A stretch of DNA of 64,000 nt from Rugalucina vietnamica. Lineage: Eukaryota; Mollusca; Bivalvia; Lucinida; Lucinidae. Below the pieces are notes generated by a model, which was not told the origin of the DNA, did not search any database, and saw only the letters and a list, made by a program, of their open reading frames with translations. The position numbers and the translations under genes are program-made. Below are positions 34,142 through 45,838 of this stretch, piece by piece (positions within the stretch are counted from its first letter, which is position 1; each line of letters opens with the position of its first letter). The stretch is from assembly GCA_964017185.1 (NCBI GenBank), contig OZ024884.1:16134548-16198547 (forward strand). Direction: 5' to 3'.

Positions 34142-35228
34142 TCTTTATTTAAAGAGGATGCCATATTAAGTACATAAACTAATCTCACATATGGTCCTCT
34201 TAAGAGTTAAACATGTACTAACATAGTTATATACATATGTACAAAGTGTGATGTCTGGTAGACCTATCAAGAATATGTACAATGATTGCTTTTGAATGAG
34301 GCATATAATTAAACTGAAAATACAACTTAAGGACACTCATGTACATGTATATTTATGATAACAGATTTGAGGTAATATGTGGTTCATCGAGAGAACAAGA
34401 GTGATCCGTACAGAATTTGTAAATTTTATCATCTTTATAAGTTTATAACCAGTGAAATTATCTAACTAAAACCTTTTTCACTATAAACATTTTATTTATT
34501 GACTCCTGGTCGACAGACAGGACCAAATTTATGTTTACTTGCTAATTGATTTAATTGAGTTACGGAAAGATAATGGGTGTACTCAAGTATAAAAATATGT
34601 CCCGTTGCATGAAAGATACAAATAAATAGAGCTGAAAGACTCATCGATGGCATGCGTTAGCAAACTGTCTGGCTGGGTGGTTTCCCTCCCTGGGTCGCTG
34701 CTGCTAAAAACCTCCAATAAATCTCTCAGCCCTTTGTTTGCAGTTAGCTAGAATGTGTCCAGCAACCACACGCAACAATACAAAACATGAAATAACAGAT
34801 ACAATATCAAAATGGGAAAACAATACAATATACTAATAATGTAGCAAGATCCAGTCAAGTTTGAGAACATGAAGAGAATAAGAGTTTGATATACAATTCA
34901 TCCTGTGTGTATTTACCAGTCGGGACAGCGGTAATGTGGCGGAAACCAATGTCGAAACATCACACCACTACCCCAACAGTTACAAGTACGTGCTTTTATG
35001 GTTGGGTATGCGAGCAACATATTTTATGCCTCGTTAATTTGCTTACTTAATAATTATTCGCGGCGTTTTGAATATGTTTAGACAAGTTGATGTTCTAATT
35101 TCTAGTATTTGCCAATCGGGACAGTGGAAGTGTGGCGAAAACCAATGTCCAGACAGCACACCACTGTCCCAACAATTATAAGTTTGTGCTTTACGGCTGA
35201 CTATGCATGCAACGTGTTCTATGTCTCG

Positions 35229-35930
35229 TTAAGTTTTTCCTTTAAATAGTATTTTCTTCATGGACGTTTTGAAAGTGACAATACTTGTTGATTTTCTAAT
35301 TTCTAGTGGCAAAGCATTCCAAAGTTTTGGACCGGTGACAGAAAAATATATTTTATAGTATGCCGTTCGTGCAAATTGAACTTTCAAAATTTCCTGTTCA
35401 CTAGAACGTAAATTTCTAGTGTTTGCTTCATGGACCGGTGACAGAAAAATATTTTTTATAGTATGCCGTTCGTGCAAATTGAACTTTCAAAATTTCCTGT
35501 TCACTAGAACGTAAATTTCTAGTGTTTGCTTCATGGACCGGTGACAGAAAAATATTTTTTATAGTATGCCGTTCGTGCAAATTGAACTTTCAAAATTTCC
35601 TGTTCACTAGAACGTAAATTTCTAGTGTTTGCTTCATGGACCGGTGACAGAAAAATATTTTTTATAGTATGCCGTTCGTGCAAATTGAACTTTCAAAATT
35701 TCCTGTTCACAAGAACGTAAATTTCTAGTGTTTGCTTCATGGACCGGTGACAGCAAAATATTTTTTATAGTATGCCGTTCGTGCAAATTGAACTTTCAAA
35801 ATTTCCTGTTCACTAGAACGTAAATTTCTAGTGTTTGCTTCAGAACATTTCGTGAGCAGGCTTGATAAATACTCAGGGGCTTGGCCATTATGAGACTTAA
35901 CAACCATAATGCAAATATGATATTCCACTG
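35229..35930 (-). pseudogene. LINE ORF2 C-terminal region, broken by repeats
   Basis: The upstream part (35737-35928) reads VVKSHNGQAPEYLSSLLTKC then EANTRNLRSSEQEI. The downstream part (35229-35477) reads RTAYYKIYFSVTGPKLWNAL then PLEIRKSTSIVTFK. This is the familiar C-terminal tail after the RT domain of CR1/L2-like LINEs (APEYL..L, LWN.LP..IR). Between them the same about 34-codon segment is repeated; the 103-bp period changes frame at each copy, so no continuous protein is possible. Confidence 0.8.
35327..35841. repeat. 103-bp tandem array, five copies
   Basis: Units start at 35327, 35430, 35533, 35636 and 35739. The unit begins ATGGACCGGTGACAGAAAAA in the inner copies and contains GTATGCCGTTCGTGCAAATT. 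Copies are almost identical (for example CACAAGAACG for CACTAGAACG in one), so the amplification is recent. Confidence 0.97.
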
Positions 35931-35949
35931 CTAGTAAAAGTAAGCAAAG

Positions 35950-36193
35950 TGAACTACTTCAGAAATGTCTGAAAGTGATAACCCAAGACGTATTTAGCGT
36001 GTTCATAAAAATAAAAAAAGAATCCAAATGTTCTAGATATAATCAAAATATGCAGCCCATTGATTCTTGCACCACTGAGAACAATATCAAAAGCCAATTT
36101 CAGGATGCTAGACATAAAAAACGTATTTAATCTGATTATACCAGTCAGTTTTATGGTTCCTATGAGTATGCAAATTGATTGAAAGGGATACAT
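35950..36193 (-). repeat. Dispersed repeat J, copy 2
   Basis: Reverse complement of 1507-1745 (shared TTTGATATTGTTCTCAGTG, AAACTGACTGGTATAA). It lies just upstream of the truncated LINE end. Confidence 0.7.
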
Positions 36194-36702
36194 GTACGTG
36201 ATCCATTTGAGGGCATTAACTTCATCTATGGAATCGGGCCCAATCTGTTAAAACTTTCATACATTGATATACACATTGATAAACAATTGGTGTGACTAGA
36301 CATGCAGTAACAAGCAAGAAGGGTGTCACAGCTCGGAACACCCTGTTCTCATTTCGAAAATGACGTTTAAAGTTTGTCCGCCCCAGCACCGGGTTACGTA
36401 GCCGCCTTTTTTCAGGACAGCACATTTTCAAAACGCAGGGAGGAGCACTTTGTCCACATTTAAGAAATGGAAGATGAACCCATCACTTTGACTCCCAAGT
36501 ATGGTACCCTAACCATTTCAGAACATCAAATTAGTAATTTAAAAACATTTATATAATATTAGATAGCTTTTTACAATACTCTATTATAGTTGTTGTTTTA
36601 AATCTTTCAGCATAATATGTAACGGGGCCGACCAAAGCAACAGCTAAACCTCGTCGGCGGAAATACATGCTCATACGCCAAGGGTGGTTTACTGTGCTAT
36701 GT

Positions 36703-37140
36703 ACTCGTTTGTCCTAAATGATTCATTGACTAGTTGGAGATTCACCACGAGGACAAAACAACTAACTAAATGTTGTGAACCACTGCAGATTCTGAAGATG
36801 AGGGTGAGGTTAGGGGCCTTTAAAATCGATTAAAAAAAAAACAGTCATTTTATATTACTAATCGTTCCAAGGCGACACTTCTGTTGTGGTTCTATTTGTT
36901 TTTTTATGTTTTGGAGTCGAATTTTTGTGCTGTTTGAACCTTTTGTACGTTTTCATAGTTTAATGTTAGTTTGTGTAACTGAGTGGCCGTGTATTGAATT
37001 GCTGCTCACTCGGCTTACGATATGTTTTCTAAGTATAAGTACCTAATTTTCAATTTAGTTTTTTTCCACCTGGGTTATTGGAGTGGGGAATTTCTTTCTG
37101 ATTACGCCTTGTCCTGGTCATTGCCTACTTACAGTTTTCC
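36703..37140 (+). mobile_element. Family E copy 2
   Basis: ATGATTCATTGACTAGTTGG, AGATTCACCACGAGGAC, AAATGTTGTGAACCACTGCA, GTGTAACTGAGTGGCCG and TTTCTTTCTGATTACGCC in family order. Confidence 0.75.
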
Positions 37141-37149
37141 CTACTTACT

Positions 37150-38120
37150 CGCATCTCAAGGTTTCGCGTTTGAAATAAGCACATCTATTTAAAGCACACC
37201 GTTACATAACAAGTCTTGGCGCCTGGGAACTACATGGGCAAGGGAACTCTGGTCTGGCGATTGTCATTATCCCACCGCTGTTACCAAAATTTGTAACGTG
37301 TAGGCGAGCTTTACAAATTTAAAAAAAAAAGTTAAAACTGTTCAGAAATCATCAAGTCATTGCAGAAAAACTTTGGTTGATTTGCCATGTGATTAGCTAA
37401 GAATGATTTCGAAAAATGACGGTTTTAATGGGACGGCAATCAGGCCAACTGGGACTGCACTGGGAACGCGGGAAGACAACGTGGCTTATATAAAGACACG
37501 TAATACTATGCAATTTAGGCCGCTTTATTTATACATACATGTATATAAGATGAAGTGACTGGTGTGTAATTATTAGTTTCTGTTCATTCGATCTGCTTTA
37601 TTTGGTTTGATAAAGGCAAGTTTTTTTTTTTTTTTTCTCATGCTTCTTCATAAAATGGTTACTTAAAGATAAGAAGCCTGCCGAGTGAAATATCACCAAT
37701 ACTTTTCACATTTTAAAGTCTTAAATAGACTACTTAAATGTTCTGCAAATGTCTTATTCGATAGGTAAGATGTATTATACCATTGCAAGCCATTTTCGGA
37801 TATGCTATTTAATTACATGAGCATGTTCGTGACAAATCGGTGTTTTGTTTTCAGCCACGATATCCGAAAATCATATAGGGTGTCATTGATTTTGTAGTAC
37901 CAGCCTACAGCTGTTCATGTATGTAAATATACGATTCTGTTTCAAACATTTTTTTTTCGTATGTCTACACTGTGTGTCCTTTTACTTATGTTCTTTTCTG
38001 AGGTTAATCACTTTCCCTTAACTATATATGAAGTCTGATGCATCCAAATATGTAACATTTTGGAGCTTAGCTTATTCAATATACAGATAAGATTTCAATT
38101 GCTCGAATTTCACGCATTTC
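37150..38120. other. No gene recognised
   Basis: AT-rich sequence with a poly-T run near 37620-37637. No ORF, tRNA or element end is convincing. Confidence 0.5.
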
Positions 38121-38125
38121 GTAAA

Positions 38126-38361
38126 TGAGCCTGTGCATGAGAAAACCAACAATTTGCATAGGCGAAAACAAAGACGCAGATCAGCTTCGCGGTAACCGCG
38201 AAGCTGATCAGCGCCTTTGTTTTCGCTACACGGATAGTACAATTCCTCTCCTACTTAAATCCAAAATTTCAAGCCTCTAACCATCTTCTGTGACTGTACA
38301 GGCCGGTTTGTGTCAGACCTGGTCGGAACCCAAATTGTTGGTTTTCTCATGCACAGGCTCA
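38126..38361 (+). mobile_element. Hairpin MITE, family C copy 4
   Basis: TGAGCCTGTGCATGAGAAAA and TTTTCTCATGCACAGGCTCA are perfect inverted ends. The stem is GCTTCGCGG - TAA - CCGCGAAGC, with a paired change relative to other copies. Confidence 0.92.
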
Positions 38362-38408
38362 AATGCATTTCCTTGTCTGGCTTACTTGGCTTCAAATTAA
38401 AATTATTG

Positions 38409-38585
38409 AGTCAACCAAAAATCTGGGTTTCCGAAAACCTTGAAATTTATTTCGGATTTAAATAGAAATTGTACTTTCGGAGTAGCGAAAACACAGGCGC
38501 TAATCAGCTGTGCAATTGCTGCATAGCTGATCTGCGTCTTTATCTTCGCATCGGCAGACTGTTGCTTTTCTGGTGCAGTGGCTCA
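38409..38585 (-). mobile_element. Family C copy 5, diverged
   Basis: AGTAGCGAAAACACAGGCGC, AATCAGCTGTGCAATTGCTG, CATAGCTGATCTGCG and a right end GCAGTGGCTCA. Only 48 bp separates it from copy 4. Confidence 0.7.
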
Positions 38586-39559
38586 TTTAACTAATCAAAT
38601 AAAATGTGCAACTGTATATTCTGTCTCGGGTTCCTTTAATCCCTACATCACTGCTGGGAATCACGTGATACGCAAATGTTTATGATATGTGCAAATTGTA
38701 AACAAGAAGCCGCCATTTTCCACCGGGTCTAGGTAAGTCTATCGAGTTTTGTTTCAAATTCTGAGGGATAATGATGGATGAATATGCCCAGTCCATGCAG
38801 ATACATCAGATTTATTTAACCATGTGCGAGCTAATCTTTCAAAGTGTTTTGTTTGTGTAAACACTTCATTCCCATCATCAAAATTGTTTGTTGCCATGTA
38901 CACCAAATATTTATTTTGGGCCTTATTCATTCTTCCAGCAACAATGCGTCCTTTCTTAGAGGTAAAATAACATTTTTTTCAAAAGGACAATTACCTCCAT
39001 TTTACAGAAATATGCTAAGTGCCACATGAAAAAAGATAATCAACATCATTGACATTGCATCCCTATACACATGCAATGTGGATTGATACCCTCCACACTA
39101 AAACAATAGTCATCATGTTTCAATTCTTTCGTCGATAAATGTATTGATTGCTAATGCACCAGTCCTTTGTAACCATTGCCCCCCCCCCCCTCACACATAC
39201 CTACGGTGAAGGGTGGGGGATAGTCGGGCTTAAGTGCAGAGCAATTACTTGTCGAGTGTATCCGCAGTGCAGGGGGTATGACGAGGTGTTTTATGCATTA
39301 GGATCCTTACTCCAGGGCAATTTTCTATTTCTAAGGTGAGGCCAAAGATCAAAGTTTTGACCCCCCAGTTTGCCCCCTGTGTGTGCGGCTTATAGCAGAA
39401 ATGCCACAATCACCGCCCTTCCCCGTAGGTGGATGAGCAGTGGTTACAAATGACTTGTGCACAATTGCAGCTAAAATATGATCAAAAAAAAAAAAAAAAG
39501 AAAAAATAGCCATTCTCGGTTTTGTTCAATATTGAGAACGAATCTTTGAATGCTTTCCT

Positions 39560-40345
39560 GGCTTTATTATATATCAGCAGTCACACATAAGCGTATAACC
39601 CAAACGCGCTTCTGGCGTATGAATACTCTCAACATGCATAAGATTTTGGACGTATAAAAATAAGTTGTCCCTTTAACTCGCTTTAGCAGTCACACATTAG
39701 CGCCTGACTGAGACGTGTGCCGGACGTACAAAAATCTCAAAGTGTTGAAGTACGTTTGTGTTACTTCCCAGACGCGCTAAGCATGTGCTACAGGCGCACA
39801 GCAAACGTTCAACGCGCGTCTCACAAACGCTTAGGGCGCGCTACGGAAGCAATATCTCATAAAATCTGAAAACGCATGTGACGTATACTAGCGTGCATAA
39901 CACGTGCGCCAAATGCGTTCATAGCGTATTCAACGCGTCTGTCATGGAACTTATTCGAAACGTAAAAGACATTCGCACAAGACACGCCCAGCTTCTGGAA
40001 AAAATTTAAGCATGATTAAACACAAACGTGCCTAGAGCGCGCACCGACCTTTATATCAACGTACACCCAGCGTACACCAAAAACGCACATGTAGCGCGTT
40101 TCTAATGTGTCTCCGACGTGCTCCTGACGTAGGTTGAATCATTCAAAGTTTACATTTTTGTCAACACGCCTGGCGCGCGTTGGCTTATTCTGCTATTTTA
40201 AACAACAGTCACACACTAGTGTATAATCCAAACGCGCGCCGGGCGTGTCGACAAAAATGTAAAATTCAAAAAACGCCAGGAGCACGTTGGAGACACGTTA
40301 GAAACGCGTTAAACGCGCGTTTTTTTTTTAAGCTTGATGTACGCT
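39560..40345. repeat. CpG-rich self-similar block 3
   Basis: Rich in ACGCG/CGCGT words. CAGTCACACATAAGCG (about 39580), CAGTCACACATTAGCG (39688) and CAGTCACACACTAGTG (40206) recur like starts of sub-elements. A large inverted repeat is centred near 40190: GTTTCTAATGTGTCTCCGAC at about 40100 against GGAGACACGTTAGAAACG at about 40288, and TTTTTGTCAACACGCC against GGCGTGTCGACAAAAA. Confidence 0.7.
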
Positions 40346-40740
40346 TGTTGCATACGTCGCTGTAAGTCGCTGCGCGCTCTTGGCGCGTTTGCCCCCCCCC
40401 CCCACCCCCACCCCCACAAAAAAATCAAACATGCTTAAAAACTTTCTAGAAGTTCGGTGTGTCCCGGGTGTGTGTCATATACGTTTCGAATAAGTTCCAT
40501 GCGCGTAACATGCAAATTAAGCATGACCTGAAAAGACAAGCTACTTTCAAACTAGATGCACTGCGACAGATAAAATGCAGGTTTGTCGGACACGCACATT
40601 TAACATAATATCACAAATTTTACACCCATGTACACCACATTAATTATGAGAAATGTGACATTTATTTTGCATATGCCAGTTTCGATAAGTTTTTGGGTAT
40701 CATGTATGCTCCAATTTAATACGTTTTTATCATTGTCATT

Positions 40741-41090
40741 TGAAAATGGCTATTTAGGGTTGTCAACACTCTAATGCCTACATTTTTGATCCAATCTTCT
40801 TCATTCTTTCATGTGACAGGGACAGTCATAAGATCATGCCCTTGAGCATTTGAAAAAATCTCTATAGACTTATAATGGGAAAGATGTTGTGAACATCCAG
40901 CGCCTTTATTTCTGGTTGGATCTTCTTCATTCTTCGAGGTAACAAGGACAGCCATAAGAATGTGTGATTAGTTTAAAATTCAGCGAGATTCGACCATGGA
41001 CTGCAGAGTTACATGTACGTGCCTGTGAGCTTTGGAAAATGGCTGTAAAGTGTTGTGAAAACTTTAGCGCTTACATATTTGATCCTCTGT
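40741..41090. repeat. Imperfect tandem repeat of about 150 bp
   Basis: GATCCAATCTTCTTCATTCT with GACAGGGACAGTCATAAGA near 40789-40835 recurs as GGATCTTCTTCATTCTTCGA with CAAGGACAGCCATAAGA near 40918-40960. A further GAAAATGGCT/GTTGTGAAAA start follows near 41035. Confidence 0.6.
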
Positions 41091-41093
41091 TTT

Positions 41094-41392
41094 AGCTCAC
41101 CTGAGCCGAAGGCTCACAAGGTAAGCTTATAGGATGAGAGTCGAGAGGGCGTCCGTCCGTACGTCTGGCCGTGCATCAGTCTACACTTTCAAACATGTAC
41201 ATGTGTATCTCAGAGACAGCAGGTCCATTGCAATCAAACTTTATCAGAAGCATCAGTGTGGTGGGGGATTGCCTGCATTAGGTTTCAAGCTGATTGGATT
41301 TGAACTCTGGTTTCCATGGCAACCCTTAGGGGTAATTAAATAAGCGAATTATCCACTGGGCCATTGGGCCTTTTTGCTATATTTTATTGGTA
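41094..41392 (+). mobile_element. Family B, short copy 3
   Basis: Starts AGCTCACCTGAGCCGAAGGC and TCACAAGGTAAGCTTATAGG, with the GTCCGTCCG tract. It is short and ends near a hairpin, GGGCCATTGGGCC (about 41360-41372). Confidence 0.65.
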
Positions 41393-41575
41393 TTTATGTC
41401 TCCCCCCTTCAGGGTCGGGAGACATATTGTCTTTCCCCGTGCGTCTGTCTGTCCGTCTGTCCGTCACAAAACGTGTCCGCTCTATAACTTGAAAACCGTT
41501 AAAGATTTTTCGATGAAACTTGGTACACTTGTTGACTCTCAGGTGAGCGATCGTTGCCCTTGGGCTACTTGTTTT
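41393..41575 (+). mobile_element. Relative of family B with a different 5' end
   Basis: Begins with the hairpin TATGTCTCCCCCCTTCAGGG / TCGGGAGACATA, then (GTCTGTCC)n, AACTTGAAAACCGTT and GATGAAACTTGGTACAC. It ends CTCAGGTGAGCGATCG then CCCTTGGGC. The same plan as B (5' hairpin, GTCC tract, CAGGTGAGC end) with other sequences. Confidence 0.55.
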
Positions 41576-41735
41576 GTATTACTGATACGTCTGTTGTGGT
41601 TCTATTTGTTTTATGTTTTGGAGTCGAATTTTCGTGCTGTTTGAACCTTATGTACGTTTTCATAGTTTTGGTAAAGTTCGGGTTACTGTTTGGCACTTAT
41701 TGGGAAATAGCTGCTCATTCGGCTTAAAGGGAAAC
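41576..41735 (+). repeat. Family E fragment
   Basis: TCTGTTGTGGTTCTATTTGT, TTTGGAGTCGAATTTTCGTG and AAATAGCTGCTCATTCGGCT match the middle of E copies 2 and 3. Confidence 0.7.
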
Positions 41736-41739
41736 ATAA

Positions 41740-43889
41740 TTATTAAATTCCCGCATATTATTTTCATGAAACTTCACATGCTTCAAGATAATTGTATCCT
41801 TGGACTAAAATCCAAATAAAAGTGGGATGTCACCGGCCTCGTTTCCATGATATCAGAACTTTTTGAATGTTTCTCGTGCATTTCATAAAAACGCGTTCGT
41901 AGCGGACATGTGTTTTAATATATGTGTTATTTTTGCATAAACAACTTAAACATACGATCATTGATATTTTCTTAAATTGTGATACTATTTGCTTTTAAAC
42001 TGAGGAGATTGCAAGCAAAATTAACTTTCCCGCCATGTTTTCAAACCTGGAAAAAATATGTATTTTTGCGATATCTCCTAAACTACGCATATGATTTTAT
42101 TCAAATTAAACCAATAGATATAAAACGATGTAACCATTCAAAAGTTGAAATAAAAAGTGGGGGTCATCGAATTGCGTTGGAAGATTTAGAGAAAACCCGT
42201 TCTTTTTCGTTTTAATGTCAAACGTTGCACTGACGTCGTGTATATTAATGCGACGTCATCAACAGCGAAATAACCGTTTTTCACATGCAATTAACCTTAT
42301 ACAAGAATGAGGGTATATCAATTGTCGCATAACTAATTTAAAATAAAAAATGAACAATATGTTTACCCGCTTTAGGACTTAATTATGCAGAAACAAACAA
42401 AATAAGATTCTACAGCTTGAAACGTCATTTGAAAATCAAAATAAAACGACGCTAAAAGCTACGCGTAACATAGTAAATCAATAGTACAAAAAAGTGTAAC
42501 AAAAATTAACAGAAAATTATTAATAAGGTTTCATTATTATTAATTATGCATATTTAAGTAGAACTTTATGACGGCATTAAGCCTAATGAATATCCAAGCT
42601 TTTAACAGAAATTAATGTATATTCAAACCAACACAACTTTCTCAATATCCATCTGATTTTAATAAAACTTGTACCAAATTGTTAAGAGAGGCAACTACTT
42701 TCATTTAAGATGCATTGTGTTTTCTTTAAGAGTCCATGTTAGAACAAAATGAGAATAAAAGATGCAAAGAGTGTGTGTCTGGGGTCGTTGAAGTGTACTC
42801 AAAAGATTCTAAACATCTAAAGCAAATACCAAAGTGAGGGTGAAAAAAGTGCAATTTTAAGGTGACTTAACATATGACCCCCACCTGGTTGATGGCTAAT
42901 TTTTGAAGCACAGTTTTTGCCCCTTGTTCAATAGTGTGATCGAATAGCATATCTATGAAATGGAATCGATAAAATTTTGTTAATTCTTATGAGCTTTATG
43001 GAAAATTGGTTTATGGCATCATTACGTTTCTAATTGTGTCGGGTATAGTAAATAAAGAAATGAAGAAAGAAAAAGGTATTCAACATGAAACATTTAAAAT
43101 ACCATTGATGGATATGAGTGGTAAAGAGTCAAACAGTTTGTATGATCTAGTACTTTCTGAACTAGCAAAACACATGGCTTTGTCCGTCACTGTATTGGAC
43201 CTAATCAATTTTAGAGAGCCAAAATTAATCTACTTAAATATTAAACTGACAGAAAATAAGAACACAATTTATTTGTGTGGAAGGAATCAATTTGGTTTGC
43301 TGTGTACATGGTATCTAGCAAAGTAATCTGCTCGTAAAATTGCAGAATTTGGTTTTATCCGTTATGAAACAACTTCCCACGTTTCTATAATACCACAGCA
43401 GTATGTAATGAATTTCAATGTCATGATTAACATTTAATATTTAAGATATTGAAGGAAATAAAGCTTATGTGTGTAGGGTAACAGCGTATTTTAAGTGAAT
43501 TTTTTAAGTGTTTGAAACACTGGCCAGGTGAAATGCCACAAACTATGGCTCAAATTCTTCCAAATAGGGTTGTCCATGGAATGCACTAGGTGGCGTAAAA
43601 ATCAACAAGCGTATCTTGAAGTTATTTGGAAAGAAAACAAAACTGATGACGTCATTTGTTTACATTTTGGTGTATATGGAAACACTTGCGGTCACATGAT
43701 TCCCAGCAGTGTACATTACAAAAGTAAAGTTGTCAAAGATGGTTTGCCGTTAAACATTTATTTCGAGTTCTGAAGTCCGTAACATGAATACAGACTCTAG
43801 CAAACCTAATAAGTTGCGAAATGTACAGTATACACCTTTAAGTTAAGAAGCACGGCGAGGAACGTCACCATCTAAAACGGAAAATTTAC
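41740..43889. other. No gene recognised; two unassigned open frames
   Basis: Frames at 43006-43326 (106 codons) and 43528-43773 (81 codons) are the longest here. The first is lysine-rich with no motif I know, the second contains HFGVYGNTCGHMIPS. CATGATTCCCAGCAGTG at the second frame resembles the inverse of TGCTGGGAATCACGTG at about 38652, which hints at a dispersed repeat rather than a gene. Confidence 0.4.
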
Positions 43890-44608
43890 TATACTGAACA
43901 AATAAAGAAACGCAACAATTGGCCAGCGAGGATTTTCGAGTTTAAGGGTAAAACGATGATAATTTCAGGTTTGTTGCTGCATGATTCCCATTCATGGGAT
44001 ATTAGGGTACATCATGCAAAAAATGATTTTCATTTCGATACAAAGAAAGATAATTTCTTGTCGTCTTAAATTATTCAAATCGGGAAAGATTTGCTCTGCG
44101 CATGTGCATACTTTTGAACCTTCAAATCATCATGAAATAATGTCAGCTGCTCCTTCTATAAAATTCATGAAAAAAAAATAATAAAATTCCACGACACACA
44201 AGCTCGTAATTAAAACCATCACACTCCCTCTACTCTTTGTTTAATTGAAAGGGGGATAATGTCACTTTTATTCATTTTATTTTTTTAACGTGTGAGTTAT
44301 CTGCTGAATGGTAATTGTGATTTTGAATGGTGGGTTATGGCTGTTTTAAATCGTACCATTACTTTTATGTTTGCGCATGCGCACTTTGTGTATTACTACT
44401 TTCAGCATGGCCTGTGGTCGGCATCGAATAACTCCTGGACCGGAAATACTCATCAAAATCTCATTCTCATCTCATCTCATTCTTGCATTCGGAAGTCTGA
44501 TATCTGACGCAGAAGTAGAAAATTCTATGATTTCTGATGCTCAAATTTAGTGGAACATAATTGTTGCGTTCCTTTTTTTTTTTTTTTTTTTTTTTTTTGT
44601 TCAGTATA
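43890..44608 (+). mobile_element. TIR element, family F copy 1 (719 bp)
   Basis: Left end TATACTGAACAAATAAAGAA then ACGCAACAATT; right end AATTGTTGCGTTCC, a T-run, TTGTTCAGTATA. These are inverse ends about 30 bp long, with TA at both edges as in Tc1/mariner targets. No transposase is encoded. The long poly-T (44573-44598) has grown inside the right TIR. Confidence 0.85.
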
Positions 44609-45189
44609 TATCAAAATCAAAGTCATCGCGTTTATCATGATTTTTAGAAGAAACAAAAAATCCATTTGCAATAGAAATATGTAAATCTAAAAAGGGGCGT
44701 CGGTAATTATGGTATTGATTTTATTCAACTGTAGTTCAGGTGGATAAATTATTTGCTGACCATACCTTCAAAATAAGGGTTGTCAACGTTGTCACTGAGG
44801 TACATGGAAGTCGAATTAAAAGCATCGATAAATTCAGTTTGATTGTCATTGTTAAGATAAACCATGTAGTCTCTTTCTTGAAAGTATAACAATCAATAAA
44901 TCGGCTACGAGAGGGGCGCAATTTGTATCGATCGGACTTGCGACAATTTGTCTGTTTAATAACTGCATACTCGTTTTCATCTGATATTCTGATAGATGAT
45001 CTTGAATCAATGAATACTGCAGGTGCATTTAAATTACACGCGAAAACCAAGAAGGGGCTGATTTAGACCTGGTCCCGAAGTTTTAAAACATCTTTCATGC
45101 TCAACTCAGCGGATTCTAAGATTCGTCCTGCTCATGGATGTGAAAACGCTTGCTAAACAATCGTTAGTTCAGATAATCTAAAGACCGCC

Positions 45190-45325
45190 TTTTAGGACAT
45201 AGCTGATCATCCAGCTTACCGTATATTTACTTCGTATTTAGTCAATGCCTATTCCTAATTTGGGTTTAGTGCCAGATTTTGTTACTGAGTGCACCAGTTC
45301 CTGGTCATTTTTATTTCGTTTTTAA
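45190..45325 (+). repeat. Degraded family E fragment
   Basis: CATAGCTGATCATCCAGCTT, TTTGGGTTTAGTG and CCAGTTCCTGGTCATT follow E spacing but are weakly conserved. Confidence 0.35.
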
Positions 45326-45343
45326 TCCTAGTTTTTATAGAAT

Positions 45344-45581
45344 TGAGCCGCGTCATGAGAAAAACCAACATTTTGCATATGCGAAAACACAGGTGCAGAT
45401 CAGCTTCACAGGAACTGCGAAGCTTATCTTACTGCGAAGCTGATAAGCACAGATAGAACAATTCCTATACTTCCTAAATACAAAGTCCCTGCTTCTTGCA
45501 ATCTTCTGAAAAAAAAAAAAGCTCGGTTTGTGTCGGAACTGTTCGGAAACCACATTATTGGTTTTCTCATGAAGCGGCTTA
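45344..45581 (+). mobile_element. Hairpin MITE, family C copy 6
   Basis: TGAGCCGCGTCATGAGAAAA and TTTTCTCATGAAGCGGCTTA ends. The stem region is disturbed by an extra CTGCGAAGCTTATC segment. Confidence 0.85.
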
Positions 45582-45625
45582 TGTTTTTCCGGAAATGGAG
45601 GTAGGTTTTCTGATGATTTTATATT

Positions 45626-45838
45626 TGAGCCTTCGCATGAGAAAACCAACCAGGTTCGAGAAAAACCGGCCTGTTCAGTCACGGAAGCAGGCTAGAAGCT
45701 GAGGGATTGTTCTATCTGTGTAGCGGATGAGAGATTGTTCTATCCGTGTAGCGAAAACAAAGGCGCTGATCAGCTGTGCAGTTACTGCACAGCTGATCTG
45801 CGCCTTTGGTTTCGCATATGCAGAATGAGTTTGGCTTA
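45626..45838 (-). mobile_element. Hairpin MITE, family C copy 7
   Basis: Opposite orientation to copy 6, 44 bp away. The stem is AGCTGTGCAG - TTA - CTGCACAGCT. A segment of about 28 bp (ATTGTTCTATC.GTGTAGCG) is duplicated in tandem inside. Confidence 0.85.

Larger units (their letters stand above)
34068..35940 (-). mobile_element. 3' fragment of a CR1/L2-like LINE
   Basis: Minus strand: the C-terminal coding end (35229-35930), then about 1.1 kb of 3' UTR, then CTCTTTAAATAAAGACATTA followed by (ATT)n at 34068-34140. A microsatellite 3' tail is usual for CR1/L2-type LINEs. The element is 5'-truncated near 35940. A 196-bp tandem duplication lies inside (units starting near 34921 and 35117, CGGGACAG ... 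CCAATGTC). Confidence 0.75.

Noticed and set aside
43006-43773. Two-exon host gene
   Set aside because: The two open frames have no matching splice sites between them and no known motif; part of the second resembles dispersed repeat DNA.
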